Shown one piece after another: positions 45,267 through 55,666 of a stretch of 64,000 nucleotides of DNA. The DNA comes from Pollenia angustigena. Lineage: Eukaryota > Arthropoda > Insecta > Diptera > Polleniidae. Position numbers and translations under genes: made by a program. The notes beneath the pieces are model-generated. The model saw only the letters and a program-made list of their open reading frames with translations, had not been told where the DNA came from and searched no databases. Position 1 is the stretch's first letter, and each line of letters begins with the position of its first letter. The stretch is taken from assembly GCA_930367215.1 (NCBI GenBank), contig OV884057.1, forward strand, positions 198,947,621-199,011,620, in the 5' to 3' direction.

Positions 45267-46169
45267 CAGCCGTATTAATAAAAATTTATTTATGATTAAT
45301 TAACCGTTTTAAAGCAAAAATTGCTAAAGTTGTATTCATAAACGAAAAATAGTCTATTAAACCTTTAATAAACCATTCATAAAGTAAGAAAATTTACTGT
45401 TGGATTTGCCCTTCTTTAAACCAAAAATTAAATGACATTTTGATAAAAGTGTTTGCATTTTATGATATTATTTTTGTAAAATATGTTGAAAAATAATGGA
45501 AAAAATTTTTTATTTATTAATATGGACATCTTAAATACATTTTACTTAATTTTTTTATTTAAGACAACCAATTTAAAGTTATATTGTTATTTAATTAAAA
45601 AAAATGTATATGATTAAAATTAATATGTTCAGAGGCAAATGCAGATATTTTCTTTAATTATTTATTAAATTATTGCAAGTAGTTGGGTTTTTGCACAAAA
45701 CAACAAATTATTGTTCAAAAATATTTTAAAAAAAGTGATGTTAATAAGAAGTAAACAAACTTTTTATTCGAATACTTTCTTATCGTATATTTAAAAAAGA
45801 TTCAAACAAAAGTTTTTATGATACCTTTCGGCAACATTTTGTTCAGAAACTAAAATAATATGTAGTTTTATTTGATAACAATAATTTTTAAGTTCTACAA
45901 TTAAGAAAAAATTATAATAAAAAAAAATTAAATATAGAATATCATGTGAACCAAATAGAAGTTTCGTGCATCACTAGCAATAAATGACAGCAAAATATAT
46001 AAAAAGTTGCCATACTTTAACACAAAATCGCTACAAACAGTTAATAGTAAAAAAGCTGTTTATGTACGTTTATAAATACAAATTTTTATAGGAGGTTTAT
46101 AAGACAAAAAGTGTTTGATAGTTATTACATACTATAAGCTTAAAACAAGAACTTTTTATGAATACGGCT

Positions 46170-47244
46170 GGGTAATTCCATGACAAAACGGCCAAGAGTG
46201 GGACACGACCCCTTCCGACTTTAATAAAATTTGGTGAGAAGGTTCCTTTTATCTTATTAGGAACATATATGAACGAAAAAAATTTTTAAAATTTGTTTTT
46301 CGAAAGTTATGTCATATTCAAAATGTCATAGCCGAATGTGTTGAGCTTATTTCTTCAATATCTCGAAAACTACTTGACATACGAAGATCATACAAATATT
46401 GCTGCTTAATAAAATTCTTTAATTTGGCCCCTGCAGCGCGTAGGATGCTCCTAGATGGGTCAAATGTATGACCAGCCCACTTTATTATTTATTGCCGAAT
46501 TTCGGTTTTTTTAGTTATTTCAATAAACTAAACCGTTTTTGAGTTACGCGAATATATGCTGTGCAACCTCTTACATTTTCGAAATAACGATATATCTTGA
46601 AAACAAGAGCTAACCTAAAAAAATGGTTAGCACCACTGGATTCAGCGTCCCCAATTAGGGTAAAATGCCAGGTGCGCGGCTGGTCTGTTGTTTCCAACTA
46701 GCACAGTGTACTTATTGCTCAAAATTACAATATTAAAATTCTATTTTAATATTATTATTTTAAGGGTTGCGAAAGGAAAAAAATCATATCTTAAAAAAGA
46801 AAAAAAACACCTCCTTCAAAGTTTCAGGATTTTTAAAGAACAGTTCGAGGTATTATACAAAAAAAAATCAGCCAAATAAAAGAATAGGTTTTTGACTTAG
46901 TCCGTTTTTAAAATTTAACATTTTGCAGATATTACATTTTTCAAAAAAAATTTCTTTTTTCAATTTATGGTTTGTAGCCCCAAGTATTCTCTTTAAAATG
47001 ACATCAAAATCATCTTCGTATGTCAAGTAGTTTTCGAGATATTGAAGAAATAAGCTCAACACATTCGGCTAATTCTGCGAAATTATGACATTTTGAATAT
47101 GACATAACTTTCGAAAAACAAATTTTTAAAATTTTTTTCGTTCATATATGTTCCTAATAAGATAAATGGAACCTTCTCACCAAATTTCATTCAAATCGGA
47201 AGGGGTCGTGTCCCACTCTTGGTCGTTTTGACATGGAATTACTC
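46170..47244. mobile_element. Element W with about 240-bp inverted ends
   Basis: The left arm 46170..46415 (GGGTAATTCCATGACAAAAC, GGGACACGACCCCTTCCGA, TAGGAACATATATGAACGAA) is inverted at 46990..47244. GGCT, possibly CGGCT, is duplicated on both sides. Family A sequence (46436..46722) is inserted between the arms. Ends related to GGGTAATTCCAT occur at 13226 and near 53220. No transposase was seen. Confidence 0.82.
46436..46722 (+). mobile_element. Family A fragment inside W
   Basis: It includes the GCGCGTAGGATGC block, GAATTTCGGTTTTTTTAGTT, ACCGTTTTTGAGTTACGCGA and the right end AACTAGCACAGTGT. It lacks the left CACTGTGCT end. Confidence 0.7.
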
Positions 47245-47249
47245 GGCTG

Positions 47250-47517
47250 AATATCTTTATATAAAACACACTTATTAAAATGGCTCTTATATGCATGAGA
47301 AATCTTATGGAATTTTTGTAGAAAAAGTGTATAAAATAATACATTTTTCGAAATGTAAGAAAACATTAAATAAAGAGTATTTTGGCTGAACAAAATCATT
47401 CATAGCGCTTACTTTCACATCGATATAATTCTTAAAATGTTACTGTATTACCGAATATCTAACAAATATTTAAGAAATATATAGCAAAATGATTTAAATA
47501 AGTGCAAAACCATTTCG
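47250..47517. other. No recognisable feature
   Basis: AT-rich sequence between elements V/W and the MITE D fragment. Confidence 0.35.
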
Positions 47518-47714
47518 GTTTCATCATTTTGTTAGTAACTTGCAATGTTCTTCCACTGGCTGACACTTTGTACGCCATTTTGAAGGCGCAAAGGTGCAAA
47601 GTTTTGGTTGATTTGATGTTTAAACTGTGTAAGAGAGTAAGGTCAACGGTTATCTGCAAAAAACAGTTTTAACAAAATGTGGCGTTTGTAACGTTATTCG
47701 CGGCTGTGCTTCAT
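47518..47714 (-). mobile_element. MITE D fragment
   Basis: On the minus strand it matches 18801..19010: GAAGCACAGCCGCGAATAAC through TAAACATCAAATCAACCAAA to AACATTGCAAGTTACTAACA. The second terminus is absent. Confidence 0.78.
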
Positions 47715-47734
47715 TTATTTAATATTTGTATAAC

Positions 47735-47818
47735 GCGAGCGCAAAAGTGACTCGTTTAACTTATATTTAAAACAAATTTTGAAATTTTGTTTACAATGTA
47801 AGTCACTTTACCGCTCGC
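47735..47818. repeat. Short inverted-repeat element, 84 bp
   Basis: GCGAGCGCAAAAGTGACT and the inverse of GCGAGCGGTAAAGTGACT bracket an AT-rich loop. It could be a miniature element or a stable hairpin. Confidence 0.6.
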
Positions 47819-48067
47819 AATTTATATCTATGCTGACCTTCTTGTATACCTATACTGTGTTGTAGCGGTATAGTTTTATGGTAAAAACTTTTATTTAAAA
47901 AACTAAAGTCGTATATTTGTATTTAGGGTGTTGTACCTGTGTTGAATCTTATTTAAAAACGGTATTAAAAAAAAGGTTGTAGTTTTGTATCTACACTGTT
48001 GAGATGGTACCATATTTTTGGTAAAGTCACAATTTTGTGTTTACAGGGTTGTGGCGGTACATAATAT
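47819..48067 (+). repeat. Degenerate GTTGTAGCGGTA phrases
   Basis: CTGTGTTGTAGCGGTATA, GGTGTTGTACCTGTG, CTGTTGAGATGGTACCATA and GGGTTGTGGCGGTACATAA recur at roughly 70-90 base spacing with TTATGGTAAAA-type sequence between. It is a very diverged tandem repeat with no coding sequence. Confidence 0.4.
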
Positions 48068-48250
48068 TTAGAAGAGTCTGGGCAGTGTTCGTTATACCAT
48101 AGAAAAGAAAATCCTTGCGCACGGCTAAAGGCCGGCTATGTTATGAAGCTTTAGTGAGCGAAGCCAGTGTTAGTAATACATACCACGGCTGAAGGCCAAC
48201 TATAACGTGACGTTTTAGTAAGCAAAGCCAGTGTTCGTTATACCATACAC
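48068..48250 (+). repeat. 82-bp GC-rich repeat, locus 1
   Basis: TATACCATAG starts at 48093, and its diverged equivalents lie at about 48175 and 48239 (intervals 82 and 64, the latter with a deletion). Units contain ATCCTTGCGCACGGCTAAAG, GGCCGGCTATG and TTTAGTGAGCGAAGCC. The same unit forms the array at 54597..54945. Confidence 0.75.
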
Positions 48251-48269
48251 TAAAAGAAAAATCGTTCGT

Positions 48270-48460
48270 TTAAGCAATGAAACAGCTTCATTAATAATTC
48301 TTCATTGGCTAAATGAAATTTTTCATTAATATAAAGAAAAGTTTCATTGATTGAATGAAATCTGCAAATCGCCATTTTTTTGAAGTTTCATTATTTCATT
48401 GTTTTGGTGAAAAGCTTTACATTGTTTTAATGAAGTTTCATTTATTGCAAATTTTGAATA
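48270..48460. repeat. Array of TTTCATT / AATGAAA motifs
   Basis: More than ten TTCATT or AATGAA motifs alternate on the two strands within 190 bases. It lies just upstream of the truncated Penelope-like element. It is a low-complexity sequence with foldback potential. Confidence 0.5.
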
Positions 48461-48570
48461 AAGTATGATAAAAGTTGGCTTTCTTTTGTAAGATGCAACA
48501 TATCAAAACAGTTTGGTATGTAATTATATAAATTTTGGTTTATAAACTGATGATTATGAGTCCTCTATAA

Positions 48571-50028
48571 AGGTTATACGGTGTTCCAAAGATTCATAAA
48601 GTAGATTTTCCATTGAGACCCATATGTTCAATGATAAATTCTCCGTCATATGAACTATGCAAATATATAACAAGAATTCTTAAGAAAATTACAGAAAATT
48701 CAAAATACAATATTAAAGATTCTCTTCAATTTAAGGACAGAATTAGAAATATTACATTGACTAATAATGAAAAGTTAATTTCTCTTGATGTAGTTTCATT
48801 ATTTCCAAGCATACCAATAGATTTAGCTCTAAATATAATAGAAGAAAAATGGAATACAATAAGAGAACATACGAATATAGAAAAAGATTTATTCTTACGT
48901 ATTCTAAGATTTTGTATAATAGATAATAGATATTTTCAATTAGATAATCAGATATATATTCAAATGAAAGGACTTCCTATGGGTTCGCCAGCTTCTCCAA
49001 TAGTAGCAGATATAGTTATGGAAAAATTATTAGATGTATGTGTAGGAAAGTTAGGTATAAAACCGAAAATCTTGACCAAATATGTTGATGATTTATTTTG
49101 TATAATTCCGGAATCGGGAATGGATCAAATGTTGGATGTTTTTAACTCATTTCATTCGGATATTAAATTTACAATTGAAAGGGAAGTTAATTCAAGAATA
49201 TCATATTTAGACACCTTGATAATTAGAAATGGAAATGGAGTATCAATAGATTGGTATCAGAAACCAACATCTTCTGGTAGAATTATCAATTATTTTTCAA
49301 AACATCCAAGGAGAATAATAATGAATACTGCTAAAAATTTTATAAAAAGAGTTCTTAAAATTAGTGACTCAGAGTTTCATAGGGATAATAAAAGGAAGAT
49401 TTCAAAAATTCTAACTGAGAATAGTTTTCCTAAGCAATTAATAACAGATTTATTAATACAACATAATAATTACAGATTAAACAACCAGAATAGTACTACA
49501 GAACAGAAAATTTATAAATCAGTAACATATATTCCAAAATTTTCAGAAAGATTGGCAAACTCAGATATATATGATAACAAAATATACAAAATAGCTTATA
49601 AATCTTTCAACACAGTAGGTAACCTATTTACAAAAACAAAAGACAAAGTTAAGACGATGGAAATGTCTAATATTGTTTATCAGATACCTTGTAAGGGTAA
49701 TAATAGTGGACAGTGTAATATGGTATACATAGGTACAACAAAGAATAAATTGAAAACTAGGTTAGCAGGACATAAGTCAGATCAGAAGTATAGAAATATT
49801 TCACAAAAAACAGCTTTATCAGCTCATTGTGCTAATCTAAACCATTATCCAGATTTTGATAATACAAAAGTTTTAAGCACGGAAAATAATTACAAACGTA
49901 GATTTATGTTGGAAATGTTACAAATTATAAGAGTACCATCAGTGTCGAGAATTAATTTTAAGTCAGATACTGAAAATGTAGCACAAAATTATAGACATTT
50001 AATTTATAAAAATAGAAACGGAAGTTAA
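48571..50028 (+). CDS. Penelope-like element RT and GIY-YIG protein, 5'-truncated
   Basis: This is the polyprotein of a Penelope-like retroelement, which copies RNA at a chromosomal nick. Homology begins RLYGVPKIHKVDFPLRPICS directly after a TAA at 48568, so the N-terminal part is lost. The frame then stays open for about 485 codons. RT motifs are LISLDVVSLFPSIP, MKGLPMGSPASPIVAD and KYVDDLFC, the catalytic YVDD. The C-terminal endonuclease has NIVYQIPC, a Cys, MVYIGTTKNKLKTRLAGHKS and a downstream E-x-x-x-x-x-R region, the GIY-YIG fold as in EN-containing Penelope elements. No frameshift is visible. A recent origin is likely, but the missing N-terminus means this copy is probably dead. Confidence 0.9.
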   Translation, partial: RLYGVPKIHKVDFPLRPICSMINSPSYELCKYITRILKKITENSKYNIKDSLQFKDRIRNITLTNNEKLISLDVVSLFPSIPIDLALNIIEEKWNTIREHTNIEKDLFLRILRFCIIDNRYFQLDNQIYIQMKGLPMGSPASPIVADIVMEKLLDVCVGKLGIKPKILTKYVDDLFCIIPESGMDQMLDVFNSFHSDIKFTIEREVNSRISYLDTLIIRNGNGVSIDWYQKPTSSGRIINYFSKHPRRIIMNTAKNFIKRVLKISDSEFHRDNKRKISKILTENSFPKQLITDLLIQHNNYRLNNQNSTTEQKIYKSVTYIPKFSERLANSDIYDNKIYKIAYKSFNTVGNLFTKTKDKVKTMEMSNIVYQIPCKGNNSGQCNMVYIGTTKNKLKTRLAGHKSDQKYRNISQKTALSAHCANLNHYPDFDNTKVLSTENNYKRRFMLEMLQIIRVPSVSRINFKSDTENVAQNYRHLIYKNRNGS

Positions 50029-50191
50029 TAATTTATGTAAATTGTAATAGATCTAGTTTGTATTGAAAATTATTTTCATATTCAATTACAAAAAAAAAAA
50101 AAAAAAAAAAAAAAATTTTTAAATTTTTGTCATTTTATTGTTAATTCTGTTTTTTTTTTAATATTGTTAATTTTGTTGAAAGAAAAAAACC

Positions 50192-50222
50192 CTGAAGAAG
50201 GCACTCAAAGAAAGTGCCGAAA
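50192..50222 (+). ncRNA. Hammerhead-like motif in Penelope 3' region
   Basis: CTGAAGA fits the hammerhead core CUGANGA. It is followed by one extra A, a hairpin GGCACT...AGTGCC, and GAAA, the order of the hammerhead catalytic core. Penelope-like elements are known to carry minimal hammerhead ribozymes in their terminal repeats. Here the extra A, and only a two-pair stem III with no clear stem I, make self-cleavage doubtful. It may be a decayed ribozyme. Confidence 0.45.
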
Positions 50223-50649
50223 TATTGGTGAAAATAAATTTTATAAAAAAAGTTTTTTATATAAAACAATAAGACCTTAAGCTTGAACATTTATTTTACA
50301 TATCAAAATTTTTAATATTATAAATTTTGAGGTTATTTTCCATAAAAATTTGGATTGTAAGTAAAGTTTTTGCTGGGAGTAAAGATGAATAGTGGCGATA
50401 GTAATGAATATTGAGGGGGCTGCCCTGTTTCAATGGTTTATTTTGACCTAGTTTTACTTCTTCTTTTGCCCCATTTTTACCTTCTTTTAAAAACTTTATA
50501 TATTTCAAAATAACACAATTTTTCCTAGTTTTTACATTTATAATATCTCGTATGATATTTCTAATGTAAGGGCTAAAAAAAAAAAAAAAAAAAATAATTC
50601 CTCTTGAAAATTGATGTAGAAACTTCCCAATAAAAAATTGAGCTTCCAA

Positions 50650-50873
50650 CGAAGCAGGTTTGTAAGGGAGAAACATAAACGTTTCGCTTACCATAGCGCT
50701 TACGGAAGACATGAATTTTATATGGCGAGTTCCCACTTTGAAGCAATACATTTTTGAAACATAGAGCGCATTATTCAGCGCGTATAAAAATTGTTGGATG
50801 TAACGATCAGCCTTACACACTGTATGTTGTGATACAGTTATTTTTGAATATGCTCCCTTCAAAACCTGCTTCC
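50650..50873. repeat. Inverted-repeat element with GAAGCAGGTTT ends
   Basis: CGAAGCAGGTTTGTAAGGGA at the left and the inverse of GGAAGCAGGTTTTGAAGGGA at the right bracket about 224 bp. A 199-codon minus-strand frame spans this region, but it runs through a poly-A tract and one of these arms. Confidence 0.55.
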
Positions 50874-50899
50874 TAGTAAGGGAATGCCGTAGCACTTAA

Positions 50900-51471
50900 A
50901 ATGTTATTTTTTTTTTATAAAAGTTGTTGAGAGTTCTTTCACTTACTTTACTGCATTTCTGTATGTCTTATTGCGTAGCGCATAAGTGTGCGCTTATTTT
51001 TTTAAATGTACCATTAGTGCTTCGCAAAATGATAAAATTTTTTATTGGGTTACCTATTTAGTTGTTATTAGCTAATGGACTACTAGAACGATTTCCCCTG
51101 TTAACTATTTTATTTAAATTTATCATTCAATTGACTGCTACAAAGTGGGTCGAATGTATTTTCCTATCTGTTGCAAAAGCTTTATTTTTAAATTTGCTAA
51201 AAAAATTTATCAAACTAACACAACATTAAAGTCCAATAACAATGTGATTCTAGGAAATAATTGCAACAGGTGAACTGGAATAAATAACGTGCCTAAAGCA
51301 GTAATTTGTTTAAGCTTTTCATATTAATTAATAAATAAATAAATTATATATAAATGTAATAATGTTTGTAATGCTAGGATTATTAATTCGCAATAATTTA
51401 ATTATTATTAAATACTTTTCAATGTGCTGAAAAAAAACAAAAAATAATTCTTATGAAAATAAATATTATTA
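50900..51471. other. No recognisable feature
   Basis: AT-rich DNA with no gene or inverted repeats noticed. Confidence 0.4.
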
Positions 51472-51954
51472 CACAGAAAAAAATTAAAAATTTTCTCTAA
51501 TCACCAATTTTATACCAAATTCATAGAATCAAGCAATCCATTTGTTGATTTTGCACCTATTACCAACATGATTATATTGATTACTAAAAATTGTAAAAAT
51601 TTTATATTTTGAAGATATTTTTTTCAATAAATGATATTTTTAATTTTAATTAAAAAAATGATCAAAAAAACTTTGCCGTTTTAAACAATGTGTTGATTGA
51701 TTTTGACAATTCCAACAACAATTACACAAGTTAACATTATTTTATTTTAAATGAAATAATTTTTTGATATTTGATTATAATTTTAATTCAAAATTAATTT
51801 CAAAACAACTAAAATGTTAATTAAATCAAAATTATATTTTTAATATTCGTTCAACAAAACAAAATAATTGATTCAATTGTTACATTAACTAAGTTTAAAT
51901 ACTTTTTAAATAATTTTTTTAATTGATAAAAAATTACTAATAATTTTTTCTGTG
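51472..51954. mobile_element. CACAGAAAAA-ended MITE Y1, TA-flanked
   Basis: CACAGAAAAAAATTAAAAAT and the inverse of CACAGAAAAAATTATTAGTA are flanked by TA. It is 483 bp, very AT-rich and non-coding. Y2 at 55667..55947 is a shortened relative sharing TTTTTTTCAATAAAT and ATTAAAAAAATTATCAAAAA-type blocks. The termini resemble Z1, Z2 and repeat J. Confidence 0.78.
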
Positions 51955-52107
51955 TAGTCTTATAGCTGATTTTAGATTTAAGTAATCAACTTTTTCTAAG
52001 ACATTTCAGACAGTAAAACCATCATTATGATTATTCTTGTGTACAGCTAACAGTGTTGCCGGACTACAAATTTATTTTGGATATAAATAGCTTTCAAATT
52101 ATACAAA

Positions 52108-52375
52108 ATGTTTCGATTGCAACCACTCAATCAAGGCCCATCTATCAGGTCTGCTTACTTGTACAAAAACAAAAAACGATTCTTTTTAGTTGTCAAAAAT
52201 TTACTACCACCTATGCAAAGCAAAAAGAAAAACCGTGTATATGTGGCAAACCATTAAAGTAAACAAACGTATACATTCACATGTAAGCAAAATGTAAACC
52301 ACTTTTGACAACTAAAAAGAACATAAACATCAGGCTTCTTGCGCAGACCTTTTCAATGGGCCTTGCACTCAATCA
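52108..52375. repeat. Foldback unit beside SINE copy
   Basis: AAGGCCCAT...AGGTCTGC (52133..52160) is inverted at 52340..52364, and TTCTTTTTAGTTGTCAAAAA (52178..52197) is inverted at 52304..52322. It begins with an inverted scrap of the SINE core, TTTCGATTGCAACCACTCAA. This is a palindrome built around tRNA-like SINE sequence, as at 23802..24848. Confidence 0.65.
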
Positions 52376-52690
52376 TTCAAAGCAAATTTCGATCTACCAA
52401 AGGTTGAATACAATTTGGTTTAAGGATTGATGTTTGACTAATGACGTCAGCAGTCGTCGATGGCTGCGAGTGTTAAACGGCAAGCCCTCTGAGGAGATTG
52501 AGTGGTTGCAATCGAAACATGTCAGGGTAACCTGTCCGTAAACACCTGGGTTCGAGCCCAGATTGAGTCAAGAATGAAAAATTATCAATAAATTTTAATT
52601 AATTTTCATGTTGTAAAATTCCTTTCTTCATAAAAATAATTTAATGAAAATTAAAGGTAATGAACTTAAGCCTAATTAAAAATATTAAAA
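52370..52690 (+). mobile_element. tRNA-like SINE, longest single copy
   Basis: It runs from ATTCAAAGCAAATTTCGATC through GACGTCAGCAGTCGTCGATG, the tRNA-like core (52482..52570) and the tail TTAATTTTCATGTTGTAAAA to AAAATTTGGATAT. The core has A-box-like GATTGAGTGGTT and the consensus B-box GGTTCGAGCCC (52549..52559), as in RNA polymerase III promoters. The acceptor stem does not pair, so it is not a functional tRNA. Confidence 0.78.
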
Positions 52691-52699
52691 ATTTGGATA

Positions 52700-53449
52700 T
52701 ATAAAAAAAATTGTATTCGTCCACATATCGTCAGTATCGACGGCATTTAAAAAACTACAGTCAAAGTAGAAAAACTGCCATTTCTTCCACTTTTTATTGT
52801 CATTGGCCTAAAAAAACTGTTGCTTTTACTTCTAATTCAGTAAATGTAAACAAAATGTCAAACCAACTCAAAAAGCAAAAAGTTGTACACACATTTTCGT
52901 TTTTTGTTCGACAGTTTTTGGCAGTTTTTTAAACCCTGGTGCTACATACCGTCGGCAAGGTTAATTTGCCTTGTTTCTCATTTTTATTTTAAGGTTTTAG
53001 AAATACTTTAACACAAATAGGAAAAAAATTCAAAATAGTGTCATATGCTACAAATTATTTTTTTTTATACATATGCCACTCGCAGCCCAATAAGCGACCA
53101 AAGCGACCTTAAAGGAAAAGACAAAAAAAGTACCCATTTGTGTCTAAGCTATAGGACTAACATTGGTGCAAATTTCATCCAAATCGGAAGACAACGATTT
53201 TAAAAGTTTGGTCACTTGACATGAAATCCCCCGATATGTAAAAAGATCTCTCACAAGATCAGCTCCATATTTTTATTCTACGCGACGCTCAACGACTTTC
53301 AGTTTTTCCATTTAAACCACATGTTATAAATTACACTTTGCAACAAAAAAAAAACCCAGCTTCAATACTTGCAACGCGAATTAAAACTAGACTATTGGTA
53401 GAGCAAATCTGCCAAAAGGTTTTGAAAAGTTATCTCAGGTTCCCGAAAT
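52700..53449. other. Unclassified, W-like trace
   Basis: TCCAAATCGGAAGACAACGA near 53180 and TTGACATGAAATCCCCC at 53217 resemble the outer part of element W. A 73-codon frame at 52711..52932 is not recognisable as protein. Confidence 0.35.
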
Positions 53450-54090
53450 ATGGGCCCCTAAAGTTTTTGAATTTTTTTAAAAGGCGTTCGGCATAAGTCA
53501 AAAAAAATATACTAAATGTTTATCTGAGCTAAAATTCTATTTCAGAGGTCTTCAGTAGAATGGTATGGCGATTCTTTGCTTAGAATATATTAACCCTCTA
53601 ACACTTATTTTAAGGGGCTATTTTTGTCTTTTTTTCTTAACTTCCACACAAAAGTATACTAAAACGGCCCTTTGGAGGATTAAAATGTTTCAAGAATAAT
53701 TTTTGCATCACATTTTACTAGGGTCTTCAAAAACCAAAAGTTTGTACAATGCATGAAAAACGGATTTTCGAAATTTCGGGCATTGAAATTATGGAATTTC
53801 GTGAAAAGGCGTTTGGTAAAGTCTAAAAAAAATATACTTAATGTACTTCTGAGCTAAAAGACTATTTCAGATGTCTTCAGTAGAATTATATGGCGATTCT
53901 TTTCTTAAAATATATTTACCCTCCAACACTCATTTTAAGGGGTTATTTTTGTCCTTTTTTCTTAACTTCCACACAAAAGTATACTAAAACGGCACTTTAG
54001 AGGGTTAAAATGTTCGACGAATATATTCTGCATCAAATTTCACTAGGGGTTTTCTAAGATCAAAAACTCGTGCAATGTATGTAAAACATA
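53450..54090 (+). repeat. Tandem dimer, 325-bp unit
   Basis: AAGGCGTT marks the units at 53481 and 53806, a 325-base period. Shared blocks include CTTCAGTAGAATNNTATGGC, TTTTTTCTTAACTTCCACAC and AAAGTATACTAAAACGGC. Identity is roughly 85 percent by eye. It is non-coding. Confidence 0.82.
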
Positions 54091-54354
54091 TGTTTAAAAT
54101 ACAGACTGCAGTTTTGCGATAGTTTTCTAAATTTGGTACATACAACAAAAATCAAATTTTTCACAAAAAATCTTTTAAATGATTTGGTTGTTAACTTAAC
54201 GAGCAAGGAGTTATTAGGTTATTTGTTTCTAGTTCGGCAACCCTTTACCACCCCATAAAATTTTTTTTAATTAAACCATTAATCAGAAAAAAATCAGTTT
54301 TAATTAAAAATTTAATAAAGTGAATTTAACTTTTACTTTTAACAACAGGCGGCA

Positions 54355-55185
54355 AGAAATAACCCCCCATAACCCCTCCCCCCAAAAAATAATAAAATAA
54401 CACCCCAAAAGTTTGTACAGATAAAAATAACAACGATTTTTGTGAGATTATTTCATTTTGATTGGGGTGTTATTTAATTTTTTTAATTGGTTGATTAATT
54501 CATATGAAATTATCCCCCCAAAAAATCATTATGAAATAAAACCCCAATATATTTTTTTGGGGCTTATTTCATTTTCAAATTTATAATGAAAACGTTTTTG
54601 GGCGCAAGGATTTTCTCTACTTTGTTATACAAAACAGCGGTTTCGCTAAGTAAAGCTGCCCTGCATAGCCGGACTTCGGCCCGGCGCAAGGGTTTTCTCC
54701 TCTAACAAAGACCGGTTTCGCTAACTAAAGTTTATCTGCGTATACTATAGAGGAGAAAATCTTTGCGCACGGCCGAAGGCCATCTATGAAGATAAGCTTA
54801 AGTTAGCGATGCCGGTGTTTTGTATACCATAGATGAGAAAGTACTAGGGCCCAGCCGAAGGTGGGCTATGCTGAAAAGGTTTAGTTAGCGAAGCTGGTTG
54901 TTGGTATATCATAGAGGAAGAAATCCCTGCGCCCGGCAGCAGTCCCAACCATGATATCTATTGCGCGATTCTTTTAAGCAAATCTCTAAAATCAATTTTA
55001 TTATACATATTGGGCTCTTATTTCATTTCAGAAATTGGAATCTTATTTCATATGCAATTAGCTCCCAAAAATTAAAGAATTATTTCATTTTCAAAATTGG
55101 GGCTTAATTGCATACGAAATAACACCCCACACTTTGGGAGGTTATTTCTTTATTTTTTTGGGGGGTTATTTCATGCAGCCACATC
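54355..55185. repeat. G-tract / TTATTTCAT ladder around the 82-bp array
   Basis: GAAATAACCCCCCATAACCC at the left edge is the inverse of GGAGGTTATTTC and GGGGGGTTATTTCATG at the right edge. Between edge and array, GGGG(C/T)TTATTTCAT phrases and inverses repeat. The entire block is an approximate palindrome centred near 54745. The same phrase type occurs at 180..390. Confidence 0.6.
54597..54945. repeat. 82-bp GC-rich array, head-to-head
   Basis: Right of 54741, units start TATACTATAG (54741), TATACCATAG (54823) and TATATCATAG (54905), exactly 82 bases apart. Left of it, about two units lie inverted (GCGCAAGGATTTTCTCTACT, GCGCAAGGGTTTTCTCCTCT). Each unit has a GGCCGAAGGCC hairpin, GGCTATG and TTAGTTAGCGAAGCCGGTGT. 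Five units are about 50 percent GC in an AT-rich setting. Locus 1 is at 48068..48250. Confidence 0.82.
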
Positions 55186-55229
55186 AACAACATTGCTTAA
55201 TATCTAAAAATATTTAATTGATAGTATTA

Positions 55230-55317
55230 ATTCGTCTACCGGTGCAATTTTAATTAATTTTTTAAATAATATCACAAATTTTTTAATTATAATCAATTTT
55301 TAATTTTTTCTGTGTAA
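55230..55317 (+). mobile_element. Right-end fragment of a Y-type MITE
   Basis: AATTTTTTAATTATAATCAA leads into TTTTTTCTGTG followed by TA, as at the right end of Y1. The left end is not seen. Confidence 0.45.
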
Positions 55318-55666
55318 TTTTAAATTCCAATATTTCTTTTCAACATTTCCTGAGTTGGTTCAAAATGGTCCTCTTTACCTTTTGCTAAAAATTTTGATTA
55401 TTTATTCCTCATGTCAGTCTTTGGTTATTTGCTAAAAACTCTTCACTTAACAGTTCGCAAACGGAAGAATAAGAAGGAGAGCTAAAACAGTTTTAAAATA
55501 AGAAAACAGAGGCTCACGAAGACAATTTTTATTCCAAAAACTTTTGACCAACATCCAAAATGTCTAAATATAAAACGAATATACAATTGTTTGGTTGTAA
55601 ATTTACGAAGGGAAAATATTTTAAAGGAAATAAAAATATTTGATTGTAAAATTTACTTGTACACAA

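Larger units (their letters stand above)
45267..47249. mobile_element. MITE V, interrupted at its right end by W
   Basis: CAGCCGTATTAATAAAAA at 45267 pairs with the inverse of CAGCCGTATTCATAAAAA. The right terminus is split: GAATACGGCT ends at 46169 and its last bases, GGCTG, reappear at 47245..47249 after element W. V itself is about 905 bp, AT-rich and non-coding. Confidence 0.68.

Noticed and set aside
50296..50895. 199-codon minus-strand frame
   Set aside because: It crosses a poly-A/poly-T tract giving consecutive Phe, spans an inverted-repeat element (50650..50873) and the 3' flank of the Penelope-like element, and shows no recognisable domain.
52711..52960. MITE suggested by AAAAAACTGCC and CCGTCGG motifs
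   Set aside because: The proposed inverted ends match only in short, misaligned blocks and no target duplication was found.
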